In this document: piece after piece, positions 11,066 through 23,380 of the stretch
Layout: every line of letters starts with the position of its first letter
How positions within the stretch are numbered: position 1 is the first letter of the stretch
Made by a program: the position numbers and the translations under genes
Notes under the pieces: generated by a model
The model's database searches: none
What the model was told of the DNA's origin: nothing
The model's input: the letters and a program-made list of their open reading frames with translations, nothing else
Origin: Haberlea rhodopensis
Taxonomy: Eukaryota; Streptophyta; Magnoliopsida; Lamiales; Gesneriaceae
Direction of reading: 5' to 3'
Length of the DNA stretch: 64,000 bases
Assembly: GCA_907163345.1 (NCBI GenBank)
Contig: CAJQUN010000042.1
Coordinates: forward strand, 4,569,043-4,633,042

Positions 11066-11778
11066 TCATCCATCATGCTTATGTTAACTACAATTCTTAC
11101 CTATCTTGCAACTATTTTTACAAATTCATGGGTTTATTACTTATCTAAATCAACCCTACATGGGTTGATTACTTATCTAACCCATCCCCGCTAGCTCCTT
11201 CTTCTTGATCTAGTTCTGGTGCTCTCCACCAGCCTGGAATTTTGAGACAGCAGATGCATGGGTGCTGATGACAAAAAGGGGGAAGACAGAGATAGAGTAT
11301 TCTCATTATTAAAGACATAGGTCTTGCCAAATGAACAGAGGACTACCTTGAAGACAATGGACTCTTTCTAGGCCTTTCTCTGTTCTAAGATTTTCTGTAT
11401 GCACTTTCTCTCCCCCTCCCTTTGTCTATAACCCTGAAACTAGCCAGCTCGGATCACTCCATACTGGCTATGTTTCTCTATTTTGGATAGATTGTAAAAC
11501 TAGATATGCTAAATGACTTGTAAGATGTTCACTGTAATCATTGTAATGCTTGATGTAATTTGTAAGATGTATTATGTAATCAGAATTCATTTTATATAAA
11601 AATGATATTCATTCATTGGCTCAGTTTGATTACGTCTTGTAATCTGCTTATTTACTCTAACAAATTGCAAAGTCTACATTTGTTTTTGTCTCTAAGTCTT
11701 AAACAGGAGTTGCTGTTCATATTTGATCTAGCAAGAGTCTCCAGTACTAAGTTTTGTCATCACCAAAAATGGGGAAAT
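11066..11778 (+). other. copia 3' noncoding region and polypurine tract
   Basis: No gene. CAAAAAGGGGGAAG at about 11270-11283 is a polypurine-like tract. GTCATCACCAAAAATGGGGAAAT just before 11779 is the usual plant-copia sequence at the internal/3' LTR junction. Confidence 0.6.
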
Positions 11779-13065
11779 TGTTAGGAAAATATTTCTAAGT
11801 TTTGGTGGTGACAAACATAGACTGGATGGACATCTACCGGGTGTTGAACACTTACCGGGTGACAAAGACCTACCGGATGACAAACATCAACTGGATGGAC
11901 ATCTACCGGGTGTCGAACACTTACCGGGTGACAAAGACCTACCGGATGACAAACATCAACTGGATGAACACCTACCGGGTATCAAAGACCTACCGGGTGA
12001 TAAAGACCTACCGGATGATGGACATCAACTGGATACAGACACCTACCGGGTGATAAAGACCTACCGGGTAACAAAGACTTACCGGATGATGGACATCAAC
12101 TGGACAGACATCAACCGGATAGACATAAACTGGATGGACATCTACTGGACAACCATCAACTGGATAATCTCACATTGAACAAAGACATCTACTGGTCACA
12201 AGAGGATGAACGACCAGTTGAACAAAGAAGGCCAGCAGAAGTCTAATCATCCAGTAAGAGCACTAAGCAACGAGACAAAATAAGTACAACATTCTCTGAC
12301 AAAGGTACAACAGAGCGGCGCACTCTGCTATATCTCCGCCACCATTAGCGTCAGAATAAAATAGCCGTTGCTTAACAAAATATGAAAGAAGACAATCTAA
12401 ATTTGGAAAGCTGATATCTTCCTAATACAGAAAAGCTGTCGTTGGACCACTAAGCCTATAAATACGTCCAAGCAAAGAATGAAGAGGTTAGCTGAGCAAT
12501 TTATTCAAACAAAGAGAAACACCTCATCGTAAACAGAAAATAAACTTACTGATATTCTAATAGTTCAGCAAAAGAGCAGACAAGCTGTGCAACTGAATCT
12601 GTGACAGATTATTTCCAACTGAAGTCTGCTGCTCAAGAACACTCGAAGCTAAAAGTTTATTTTGTGAGAGTGTCATAAAATCTTTTGTAATCAAATTAAG
12701 AAGCTGTGATTGCTAGGAGTTTAGGCCAAGTTGTGTGAGTGCCTAACAAGGTTGTATACTGTAAAGTGTAAACCAAGTCTTCTAGTGAATCCTTCCTGCA
12801 AAGGAAGAAGGGGAGACGTAGAAGCGTTGTGCTTCGAACATTCAGAAACAATACTTGTGTCCTTTATTTATTGCTTATTTACTACTCAGTTTTATTCCTC
12901 ACAAGTCCAGCAGACGTCTTCCGCACTATAATCAGTGTCTGCTGACTTGCCTTATATTGAGAAGCTACTGTAGTACTTAACAGTCTGCAGTTAACCCGAG
13001 AAAAATCGAAATTGAATCTAGTGTTTATTCATCCCCCCCTTCTAAACACTACCCCGATCCTAACA
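11779..13065 (+). repeat. copia LTR
   Basis: Begins TGTTAGG and ends CCTAACA, a perfect 7-bp terminal inverted repeat. It is preceded by a polypurine tract and followed by TGGTATCAGAGC, so both internal junctions are present on one LTR. Length 1287 bp fits Sireviruses. Tandem repeats occupy about 11822-12130. Confidence 0.88.
11822..12130 (+). repeat. 69-bp tandem repeats within the copia LTR
   Basis: The block beginning CTGGATGGACATCTACCGGG recurs, with changes, at 11822, 11891, 11960 and 12029 (exactly 69 bp apart) and near 12100. Each unit is about three 21-24-bp subunits containing TACCGG. Because 69 is divisible by three, it is also open as a repetitive 83-codon frame, which I do not take as a gene. 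Sirevirus LTRs are known for CCGG-containing repeats. Confidence 0.85.
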
Positions 13066-13152
13066 AGTGGTATCAGAGCTTAGGTCTTCTCAATCTTGAT
13101 TATAGTGCGGAAGACGTCTGCTGGACTTATGCATAAACACTAGATTCAATTT
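12903..13152. repeat. inverted copies of LTR sequence just beyond the LTR end
   Basis: 12903-12934 (start AAGTCCAGCAGACG) is exactly the reverse complement of 13097-13128 (32 bp). 13009-13028 is the reverse complement of 13133-13152 (20 bp). The two inverted pieces appear in the same left-to-right order as their sources, so this is not one simple inversion. Confidence 0.85.
13068..13079 (+). other. copia primer binding site
   Basis: TGGTATCAGAGC, complementary to the 3' end of initiator tRNA-Met, begins two bases after the LTR end. Confidence 0.85.
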
Positions 13153-13526
13153 ATCAAAGTTCGGGTTTATGCATAGTGTTTTGTTCCCAATGATGAGCGA
13201 TCTCGGGTTTATGCATAGTGTTTTGTTCCCAGTAGTAATTTGATTTTTTAATAAAATAAATTTATCAGGGTATGTCAGCGTATGTTGTATTTTGAGGTAT
13301 GATATTACCAAAGACGTTACTTGTCATTTTTGAATGATGAATGCCATACTATCTGTGAACGAAATATATAAATCTATATATATTCTCATTATCATTATAT
13401 ATATATATCATTGAAAACCGTTTTAGGGCCATTTGATAAGAAATTTTAAACTAATCTTCCGATGTTTATATAAATTAATCATTGTGTGATAATTAAACAC
13501 CTAATTAGGATCAGACCCTCATATTA
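13153..13526 (+). other. AT-rich stretch, probably the end of a chromovirus 5' LTR
   Basis: No gene. CGGGTTTATGCATAGTG is repeated 42 bp apart near 13162 and 13204. The stretch precedes the primer binding site at 13527, so its right part should be LTR, but I could not match it to the 3' LTR. Confidence 0.4.
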
Positions 13527-13538
13527 TGGTATCAGAGC
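13527..13538 (+). other. primer binding site of chromovirus-like element 1
   Basis: TGGTATCAGAGC about 240 bp upstream of a chromovirus-like gag; initiator tRNA-Met is the usual primer in this clade. Confidence 0.7.
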
Positions 13539-13762
13539 GTAGTCTGGGATATGCTCGAGATAGAGTTAGGACACTGAGTTTAGATACAAATATAGTGTTT
13601 GTGTATGTACTTGACTACGTGCCATATATATTTATGCATGTTGTATACATGTTAGAATGTTTGAGCTTCGGCATGTAATGAATATGTAGGTATCGAATTG
13701 TAGGTGAAATTCATGTAGACATTGTATGTCATTATTAGGAATTAATCCTTATATCTTGTAGA

Positions 13763-16092
13763 ATGACACCTGGAGCAAGAGGTCGGAAAGGCAAGGGTAT
13801 TATGCATGAATCCGCATCAAGTACTCGCCAAAATGATGATGTTGAGAATTTAGCTCAATACGTCCAGGATTTGGATATGGAGTCTGTAGTAGCCAAATTT
13901 CAGAATATGCTTCCATCTAGATTTAATTGGATTGACTCTGGAGGAAGAGCGGAATCGTGGATTCAGGAGATGGAGTACTTATTTAACCTCATGAATTTCG
14001 TACAATCAATAAGATTGAATAGCAGTGTACCAGCTAAAAGATAGAGCTCAACTTTGGTGGGGAAGCAGCTAGAAAGGGATTAATTGAGGCTGGAGTAACC
14101 TTAACTTGGGAAGTTTTCCAAAAGCAATTTTTGGAACAATATTCCCCTCCATCCTATTATACTGCTAAGGAGGCCGGATTCAATAACTTGGTTCAAGGGA
14201 ATTTGTCTTTGGCTGAGTATGCATCGCAGTTTTCTGCACTTCTAAGCTATGTCCCATATGTTGTTACCAACTCCAGGGCTAAGTATACCAGATTCGTAGA
14301 TGGACTGCATCCTGAGAGCCAAAAGGGCTGAGGTCGGATTAATGAAATGAGGTGCTCAGTTTATTCCACAGTTACCTCAGGGAACTATATCTTCTCCCCT
14401 GGGTCCATTCCAGCAGCATCCTCCGCAGCGGCAGCAGCAGTCAAGACCACAATAGCTCCATAAGCAGCAAAAGTTCAAACCCAAGGTTAAGAAATTTAAG
14501 AATTTCAATCCAGCTCATATAGCTCCAGTGGTTCTTGGGTTCTGGAGAAGTACCGGCTTCTGGTGTTCCTTGTGGATTGTGTGGAGGCAGACATCCCACT
14601 AATCAGTGTTTCGTGGTGAGAGGAACTTGTCACAGCTGTGGGGCAGACATGACATTTGCATGAGCATGTCCTTTACATAATCAGGAATCAATGCAGCCAC
14701 ATCAGCCGATGCCCCATACTAGGGGTGGTTCTCAGTTTCGACCTACCCAGTCTTATCAACAATCCAGTTACCCGCAGGTTAGGGGTAATGCTCCACCGAC
14801 TTTTACGGGTCCCCAGCAAGCCAGAGTATATGCATTGACCGATGATCAGGCCAGAGAGGCTGCGAGTGGTGTAATTACAGGTAATTGTTTTATTTTTGGT
14901 CATATTGCACGAGTTCTGTTTGATAGAGGAGCATCGCATTCTTTCATTGCATTTAGATTTGTTGATGAGCATAATCTAGAAACTGCATCACTTCATGAAA
15001 CTTTGACTGTGTCTACACCAGCTAGTAGGATTATTCTATACAGTTATATTGTGTTGAACTATATACTACAGTTTGAGGAGAGTATTATGATCACAAACTT
15101 GATGGTATTACTCATGTATGACTTCGACTGTATTATTGGTATGGATACTCTCACGAACTATCGAGCCACCGTTGATTTTTTTTAAGGGTATGGTACGATT
15201 TCAACCTTATCATGGCGCCATTACCTTTATGGGGAATAATTCATTATCTACTCTGACCACAAGAGTTTGAAATATATATTTACTCATTCGGGGTTAAACA
15301 TGAGACATAGCGGTTAGATCTGCTGAAAGATTTTGACTGTGAAATACAGTACCAACCAGGAAAGGTGAATTAAGTAACGGATGTGTTGAGCCGAAAAGTT
15401 CAAATATGTCTATTCATATAGGGTAAATTATAATGAATTATGCACATTGGGATGGGCATATCAACTGCAAAAGGATTATTTCATTGTATCTGCTTTGCAA
15501 TTTGAGTCACGAATTATCTCAAAGATCAGAAAAGCTCAAGAGACAGATTATTTTACACACCACTTGAAAGAGTTAATAATGTCTGATCAACCTAAAAGAT
15601 TTAACATATCATCAGGTGCTTGGTTGCAAATGAATAAAATGTTGGTAGTACCAAACCTAGTGGAGTTAAATGAGGCTTTGTTCCAATAAGCTCATTGCAG
15701 CATTTAGTGTCCATCCGGGAAGCCGCAAAATGTACCATACCTTGAGACCACATTTCTGGTGGAAAGGTATGAAGAAAGATATTGCTGATTTTGTGTTTAG
15801 ATGTTTGACATGTCAACAAGTCAAAGCAGAAAGAATGAGACCTGGTGGTCTACTTCAGAGTTTGGAGTTACCCCAGTGGAATTGAGAGCATATTATGATG
15901 GATTTCGTGACCCATTTGCCCAGATCGAACAGAGGGTGTGATGCAATTTGGGTTATAATTGACAGACTGTCAAAGTTAGCACATTTAATTCCATTTGATC
16001 GTACCTATTCCTACAAGAAAATGGCAAGATTACATGTGGATAATGTGGTTCGGGTGCAATGGAGTCGTCATGGTACACAAGAGTCGACATGA
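13763..16092 (+). pseudogene. decayed Ty3-gypsy (Tekay-like chromovirus) gag-pol, RT deleted
   Basis: Pieces in order: Gag start and domain (13763-14331; FNWIDSGGRAESWIQEMEY), a CCHC knuckle near 14570-14612 (CGLCGGRHPTNQC), protease (14860-15183) whose active site reads DRGAS instead of DSGAS and which ends in IIGMDTL, then directly the last part of RNase H (DHKSLKY-like sequence near 15260, YQPGK, LSRK near 15400). Integrase follows: a zinc-binding HP...CLTCQQVKAERMRPGG (15707-15850) and the start of the catalytic core (DFVTHLPRSNRGCDAIWVIIDR). The entire RT is missing between protease and RNase H. Many stops and frameshifts. No function is expected. Confidence 0.85.
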
Positions 16093-16244
16093 GAATTAGA
16101 GGCCAAAATGAGACAAGAGTGGCCACACTTATTTGAAGATACTCCTTTGTAATCCACGTCTAGTACTTACGATTATTAGATGTGTGTAAATCGAATGAGT
16201 GTAATATATGTCTGAGTTCATGTCTTTTCTAATTTCGAGGATGA

Positions 16245-16788
16245 ATTCTTTTAAGGGGTGAGAAATGTAAGGCCCCGTTGCTAATTAATTAGGATTAATC
16301 ACGATTAAGCAAACTCGAATACTTAAAAGTTGAGACTTCAAATTAAGGTGTTCCGGATCACGACGCCTTGTATTTGATTGAGAAAAAATACATCAAAATA
16401 CGCACACGCATATACATTTGCACCATGCAAATTACACCATGCAAGACATACACTAAGTTGAATTAGAACACTAAAATAATCCTACTCAATTGCCTAGAAC
16501 TTTCACACTTGGCAACGGGATTGCCACTTTGCAAAATCCTCCCCATCCCCCACATTGTTTCCATCGCCTCTCCCCCTTTATTTTGCTAGCAAAACTTCTC
16601 TCTTCCTCAACTCAAATCCTCCTCATTCTCTCTATATTTTCGAAATCATTCTCTATAATTCCATGGAAGAAATTTAGTCATATCTTACATGCAAGCATAG
16701 AATCGTAGAGGCTTTGAGAAGAGGAGTAAGAATCTACAAGCATTTTTATAGTTGGAGGTGTTTGAGGTGGTGGCCAATTCTTGGGAAG
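16245..16788 (+). repeat. start of the 3' LTR of chromovirus-like element 1, with polypurine tract
   Basis: CTTTTAAGGGGTGAGAA (about 16249-16265) is a polypurine tract and TGTAAGGCCCCG at 16266 is a typical Tekay-type LTR start. The LTR is interrupted at 16789 by another element and presumably resumes at 20716. Its right end was not found. Confidence 0.65.
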
Positions 16789-18040
16789 TGATAAATTTGC
16801 ACTTATATATTGTTCTCTTTTACTTTATATGTATGTTGGTATTCAAGCAGAATTACGTCTTTTGTCATTGTTTCTGTTATTTTGTAGGAATCCGAGTGAC
16901 GAGATATTTTATCACTAAAGGATGATCAAAATTGCATAAATGTGACAATGATCTAAAATGGGCTTAAAAGATGGATTATTAGACTTCCAGGCTGTACAAC
17001 CTGCGCCCAGCGCTGCAGTAGAAAATCAGAATTCAAAATTTTAAAGCTCGCACGATCGCACATTCACAATTCACGTGATACCATGCATATAGGGACAAAG
17101 AAGGAAAGATATGATGCATGGAAAGAATGATTTTTTATTCATTAAGATATTACTTATCACATATCGGATTGGATTGGAGGAGAATAAAACAAGGAAATCT
17201 CTTGGGCTCTTTGACAAACACAATATTTAGGGGAATAAAATATTGAGATAGAGATTTTCATTAAAAGAAAAGATTGGTTGAGAATTAAGGGGACTTTATA
17301 GAAGATTTGAGCAGATTTTCGGGAGCAGATATATAGCCAACAAGAGACGGACGAAACATTCATGTAACCTTAGACTTCACGTAGAGAGAGGAGAACTGTG
17401 CGCAGCAGAAGTCTAACGTGAAGGAATTCACGTAGATAATTATCAGACGGCCATAACATATTTACGTAAGGGAAGGAAGCAGAAGACGTGAGTGAAATGG
17501 GAGGAGATCGATAGACGTATATTGACTTGAAACAACGTCGTTGATTATTGATTGAATATATTTTAGTTTTTCGTTTGGTTTATTTGTGATTCCTGATTTG
17601 AATGTGTTTCAATTAACTGATCACTAGTTAAATCGTCATATTTATTTAGAATCTATCACTCGAGAGACACGGTTTTAAATAGGACCGTAGGAATTTACAT
17701 CGTTGGAAGTTTATATAGTCGACAGATGTATAACTCCAATGAAGCCATAGAACGAGTCTAGCGCTATTGAAATTGTTTAATAATTTATCTTAGGTGAACC
17801 CATCAAGATGATTGTTAAATGATTATTTCTATTTAACTCTCAAGAGAGGTAATAGAAGAACATAGGATTCGTGGTTAATAAATTAGAAGAACACGACATA
17901 ATGGGTAGTAAAATGAAGTCGATCGTTTAGAATCCATTCTTAATGATTTTCTCCACTTAAATATCATGTTGTTAATTAATGTTATTTAGATTATTTAATA
18001 AATTCACTTGATTGATCATCTAGATAAAGTTGGGACCATT
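16789..18040 (+). repeat. truncated 5' LTR of the deleted element
   Basis: Aligns with 19126 onward from TTTGCACTTATA to ATCTAGATAAAGTT, then diverges. It lacks the segment corresponding to about 19900-20085 and the final ~110 bp. Confidence 0.75.
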
Positions 18041-19125
18041 CAATTTGAGCGCAATGGTCAAATCATATAAATTATTTGTGAATTGAGAGTAGTCTAGAAC
18101 TTGCTTTAGTACCCTTTGAGACAAAATACGGACATATGTGGCTTAGGAATGATTTATGCCATTTTTCATCCGTTTGAGCCTTTGAAGCCACCAAATGACA
18201 TCATTGTACCATTAGTTACCTTTTGAGCCTATTGAAAAACAGATGGTATGTGCAAAAGCACATAATAACCCCCATTCGCCATCATTTCAAATCCCACATC
18301 AACCACCTTATTAATAGCTTATACACTATTTCCTACCATCAAGTGAGTAAGCCCCTATTGCGCTTTAAAATCTCTCATGATCGTATTAGTATAAAATTGA
18401 AGGAGAGAAACAATGAAAAAAGGGCATGAATACATCCAAAGATAAATGTTGATGAGGTGAAGAAATATGTGATTGAAAGAATGAGAAAAATAACGAGGTT
18501 GATGATGAGTCGGATGAGAAAGGAGGTGAATTAAAAAACAAATGATGAGTTGTCAATAAAAGAAGTTGAAAATTGATATGTTATATTTAACTTACTCTAT
18601 TTCTTTGAATGTCATATCCTTTTATTGAAGCCGTGAGCCAAAGCCTCATATTATAATCCAATTAAGACATATTTGACCGAGCCATGTTAGTCCAATATAC
18701 TAGTGGAGAAGGTTATGAATTGTAAGCTTATGGATACTCGAGGAACACTTGTAATGAATATGATTTTGACACACACGCACATCTCATTACCTTGATTTGA
18801 TGCATTGCTTATCGTTTATCAAAATTATACTCTTTTTTATGAACAATGCAATTGAACATATACCTCCTATCGATTTGTGTGAGTAAAGATTGCTTTGAAT
18901 TAATGGTTAAATGGAAATGGTAGCACACACACATTTGAGAACTCTTAAGTATAAATGATATGCATACTTGACTTGAAATTTTTAGATAATTGATCTTCAA
19001 GGCCAATTTGCAATTATAACATTTCATGACTTGCGTTAGTAGTTTGTTTTCTTTATTTATTTTATTTCTTAGTCTTTTTCTATTTTTAATTTGCTCGGGA
19101 CTAGCAAAATTTAAGTTTGGGGATT
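18041..19125 (+). other. internal noncoding part of the deleted element
   Basis: No gene. AT-rich sequence like the 3' untranslated region of Athila-type elements, ending with the purine tract before the 3' LTR. Confidence 0.6.
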
Positions 19126-20715
19126 TGACAAGTGCAAATTTGCACTTATATCTTGCTCTCTTTTACTTTATTTTTATGTTGGTATTCGAGTAGAATTGTG
19201 TATTTTGTCATTGTTTCTGTTGTTTTCTAGGAATCCGAGGGACGGTATATTTTATCACTACAAGATGATCAAAAGTGGATAAATGTGTCAATGATCTAAA
19301 ATAAGACTTAAAAGATGGATTTTTAGACTTCCAGGCTGCACAACCTGCGCCCGCCGCTGCAGTAGAAGATCGGAATTCAAAATTTTAAAGCTCGCACGAT
19401 CGCACATTCAAATTTCACGTGATACCAAATACACATCGCAAATATATCAAAGTTCACGCGACATCATGCATATAGGGACAAAGAAGGAAAGATATGATGC
19501 ATTGAAAGAATGCTTTTTTTTTATTCATTAAGATATTATTTATCACATATCAGATTGGATTGGAGAAGAATAAAACAAGGAAATCTCTTGGGCTCTTTGA
19601 CCAACACAATATTTAGGGGAATAAAATATTGAGATAGAGATTTTTATTAAAAGAAAAGATTGGCCTAGAATTAAGGGGATTTATAGAAGATTTGAGCTGA
19701 TTTTCGGGAGCAAATATATAGCCAACAACAGACGAATGAAACATTCACGTAACCTTGGACTTCACTTAGAGAGAGGAGAACCGTGAGTAGCAGAATTCTA
19801 ACGTGAAGGAATTCACGTAAAGAATTATCAGACGGACAGAACATATTTACGTAAGGGAAGGAAGCAGAAGAAGTGACTGAAATGGGAGGAGATCGATAGA
19901 GGTGGCGCGCTTACAATTAAGGGTGGAGATTGTGATGACGGAGAAGACGACGATGACTATCGGAGATTGAGGACCTTCTTCATATTTGTTTGATTATCTC
20001 TTCCTTCATGCTTATGACGATTAAAGACATGTCTATGTGTTTATTTTAATGTATTCATGAACTAATTTATTCTAGAGTTAGACATATCTTGACTTGAAAC
20101 TTTGTCGTTGATTATTGATTGAATATATTCTAGTTTTTCGTTTGGTTTATTTGTGATTCCTGATTTGAATGCGTTTCAATTAACTGATCACTAATTCAAT
20201 CGTCATATTTATTTAGAATCTATCACTCGAGAGATGAGGTTTTGTATAGGACCGTAGTGTTGGAAGTATAGTCGACAGACGTACAACTCCAATGAAGCCA
20301 TAGAACGAATATAGCGCCATTGAAATTGTTTAATAACTTATCTTATGTGGACACATCCAGATGATTATTGAATGAATATTTCTATTTAACACTCGAGAGA
20401 GATTATAGAATAACAATGGATTCGTGGTTAATAAATTAGAAGAACACGATATAGTGGATAGTTAAATGAAGTCGAACATTTAGAATCCGTTTTCATTGAT
20501 TTTCTCCACTTAAAAATTCATTTTGTTAATTTATTTTATTTTATTAGATTAGTTAATAAATTCACTTGATTGATCATCTAGATAAAGTTTGGACTATTCT
20601 AATTACAGTACTTGGTATAAATTAATTTTCAATCTCTGTGGGTTCGACATCCGTACTTTAAATTCCTATACTAAAACTTGACAATATACACTTGTGGTAC
20701 GTTTTACACTCAACA
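19126..20715 (+). repeat. 3' LTR of the deleted element
   Basis: Full-length copy of 1590 bp. The ending CTCTGTGGGTTCGACATCC about 80 bp before the LTR end is the style seen in Athila/Tat LTRs. Confidence 0.75.
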
Positions 20716-23380
20716 GAAGCTTGGGCTGAGTTAGTTGGTGTTTAGTGCTCAAATCTTCAAGAGGAGTGAATGTATAACACTTTTCTTGAGTTTTATTAAC
20801 TTGGTGTTGGGGGTAAGGGCCGAATTTTAGTGCAAGGTTTTGAAATAGTTGTCGTCACATTCATTTGCAGATTTTTATGGTTCAGGCAGTAAATTGCGTC
20901 GACTTTTTGACTTATCTAAAGTCCGAGTTCGACTCTGAGGTCTGAAAAAAAGTTGTAAATATTTGAATTCTCTTTGATTTAAAAAAAAACATATCACTTA
21001 ATTTGGAGTTAAAATGAGTGAGTTATGCTCATTTTACTGCATATCCACATTTTGAGTCCTGCATGTGTTTGTAGTACACATGTAGTGGACATTTCGGGTT
21101 CCTGACAAAATTATGTTAGGAATTTGATGTCGCTCTTTTCATGAAAGTGTAGATAATTAAATTTTACCCAAAAGTGCACAATTTGAGATCTGCATATGGG
21201 CGAAAATACTCATGCAGTGTATTCTTCGGATTCTTGAGCATTTTTGGCTTGTAATTCCAGAAAATGTCATGCAATAAGAGTTGTAATGCTTCGAGTTGGC
21301 TGTCATATGCCACTAGAATTACTCAATTTAAATTTAAAACAAAAAGCTATGGCATGTTTACTAGAATTGCTCAAGTTGGAAAACAGATTTTGAAATGTTA
21401 AAGTGTTTGGTGTTCAAACTCCCTTTAGATGGATGAACCATCATGAACTCATAAAGATAATATGTAGTTTGTTGAGTTGTAGAACTTTGAAAACTAGAAT
21501 CCAGTCGTTTGTTGTCATATCGATTTTTCTACAAAAATGGGCCAGGCTGGAAATTTAATCAAATTGCTAAAGGTCAATGTTTAGAACTTAAATTTGATTT
21601 AATGCACTACTTGAACACTTAGTGACATACTTGAGACATAAATGACCAGGTTAATAGATCCCGATATTGATTCGAGGAGTACTCGGTAGATTTAGCATTG
21701 GTCTGAGGTACCTAGAAATGAGTTTTATCACGATGTCTGGCAAAGATGTGTAATGATGCTAATGTATGATCTTATTTGTCATTACTTGATTTATATGTGA
21801 TATTGGATTCCTTATGTGATATTGGATTCCTTATGTGACTTGTATAAAATATATTGACTTTCACATGAGATTGCATCTCAATATGTCACGTGAGGTTTAG
21901 ATGTTTCATTGGGCATATCATATTGATTTTCTATTTTTTTTATACTCTTTGATCATGATGAGATTATAGCATCACGTGGACGCTGGACACGACAAGAACA
22001 GCCAGTCTAGGTAGTAACTGTAGTCACGCGCATTGTCGCAGGACCTAGACACGAGGTATGTCGGGCACAACACATCGCATTGTGTGTGTCGCCACCCTAT
22101 GCTCGAGCTTGATATTGATTGATGATATCTTTCTTTTGGACTCCGATATTTGGTATCTTGAGATTCGATTCATAGAGTAGGTCGGGGACTTGAATTTTGA
22201 AGGATTTGTATTACAAGTTTAACTATGAAGGATTTTTAGGGAAAAATAATGGCATGAGATCGGGGACTTGAATTTTGATTTTATAGAGTAGGTCATTTAC
22301 TTTGTAATGATTTGGATTTGAGAAAGCGTTTTTTCTAGGGTATCAATCTATATTTTAAGGATATAATATCATGGGATTTTATTAAGCTATTGTAGTGATT
22401 CTATGACTGATAGTTATCGGTGCGATAATAAGATGTTTGGTTGTGGATTAGAATTTAAGATGATAATGGTTTAGCAACAAAATTACTATTATAAATTATT
22501 TTTTCGACCACTAAATAAAGATTCGTCAGGATAGAATGGCTTGGGTATGATTTAGGAATTATGGTTTATAGTGGATGAAGAATTGAGTCCTTGATTATAT
22601 GAGGTTGTGAAACTTTGGATCAATACAAACACCCATTAGAATCCTAGGTCACGAAAATTTCAACCTTCGATTTCTCTCAAAATTTGAACACTAATTTAAA
22701 ATTAATTATGTATGATCTTCATATCATACTCATTAAAAGCCATTGACCAATTTTGGATTACCATATCCGGATTGTCGAAATTTTGATTCGCAATTCTCGC
22801 TAAAATCTCGAGATTTATCTGTAACATATATTTTTTTTCAGTTCAACCAAGGTCGTAACAATCTTGTCAGACCCATTAAAAGTCTTCTATAAATTTCGAC
22901 TTTCGGTCAACCTAAAAAAGCCGAATTGCTCAAACACATTATTCCAATAAATTATTCAAATAAAATCATTATATTTCTAATCCACATTATAAAAAGAAAT
23001 AAAGTTACAATAACTAATACTAAATTTCTAATACACATTACAAAAGAAACTAAAATTATAACCCACATTAAAAGCAAATCCCAATAGTAACTAATGAAAT
23101 CAAACACTAAGGGATTTTAACTTATAAAAATATTCTTTGAAAATACCTAAGAAGATTATTGAGTGTGATTTTAAACTTGACATCAAACACTTATTTATAG
23201 GAAAACATGAGACTTGTAATGATAAATGTTTTGATGTGGAGAGATTTTAGGTTGTCATTTATATAGTAAATTATACAAATTACTTGTGGGATATACGCAT
23301 GGTTTAAAAAAAAAATTATTTTCATTTTGAAAAGATGAGCTAAATATAAATATAGGGTTCAAGTGATGAGTCCGTGCAAC
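20716..23380. other. probable continuation of the chromovirus 3' LTR and unassigned AT-rich sequence
   Basis: No gene seen. The first part should be the rest of the LTR begun at 16266. A CACGTGGACGCTGGACACG...CGCCACCC segment at about 21973-22094 is GC-richer and LTR-like. An 18-bp unit (TTATGTGATATTGGATTC) is tandemly duplicated near 21794-21830. From about 22640 to 23330 the sequence is AT-rich with degenerate CACATTA repeats. Confidence 0.35.

Larger units (their letters stand above)
1..13065 (+). mobile_element. Ty1-copia (Sirevirus-like) element, 3' part, split by a nested gypsy element
   Basis: Pieces in order are the end of copia pol (1-472), polypurine-like noncoding sequence, a large accessory ORF (1014-3782), the nested gypsy element (3924-11060), more noncoding 3' sequence with a purine tract (11066-11778) and an LTR (11779-13065). 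The 5' LTR, gag, integrase and most of RT lie outside the window. A long reading frame after pol, repeated AGGGGGAA tracts and an LTR near 1.3 kb are typical of Sirevirus/SIRE-Maximus copia elements. The join across the gypsy insertion is supported by its perfect target duplication. That the LTR at 11779 belongs to the same copy as the pol at position 1 is inferred from order and lineage. Confidence 0.7.
16789..20715 (+). mobile_element. internally deleted non-autonomous LTR retrotransposon
   Basis: Direct repeats 16789-18040 and 19126-20715 flank about 1.1 kb without coding capacity. The 3' LTR starts TGACAAGTGCAAATTTGC after a purine tract (TTTAAGTTTGGGGATT) and ends CTCAACA; the 5' copy starts TGATAAATTTGC. 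GAAG flanks both sides, a 4-bp remnant of a target duplication. The 5' LTR lacks about 165 bp in the middle and its last part, so a deletion appears to run from inside the 5' LTR past the primer site and all genes. The internal remainder shares TTTGAGCCTTT and ACCCCCATTC motifs with the 3' noncoding region of the element at 3924, suggesting Athila/Tat ancestry. Confidence 0.8.

Noticed and set aside
11802..12053. 83-codon open frame in the copia LTR
   Set aside because: It is produced by the 69-bp tandem repeat being a multiple of three; no start context or homology.
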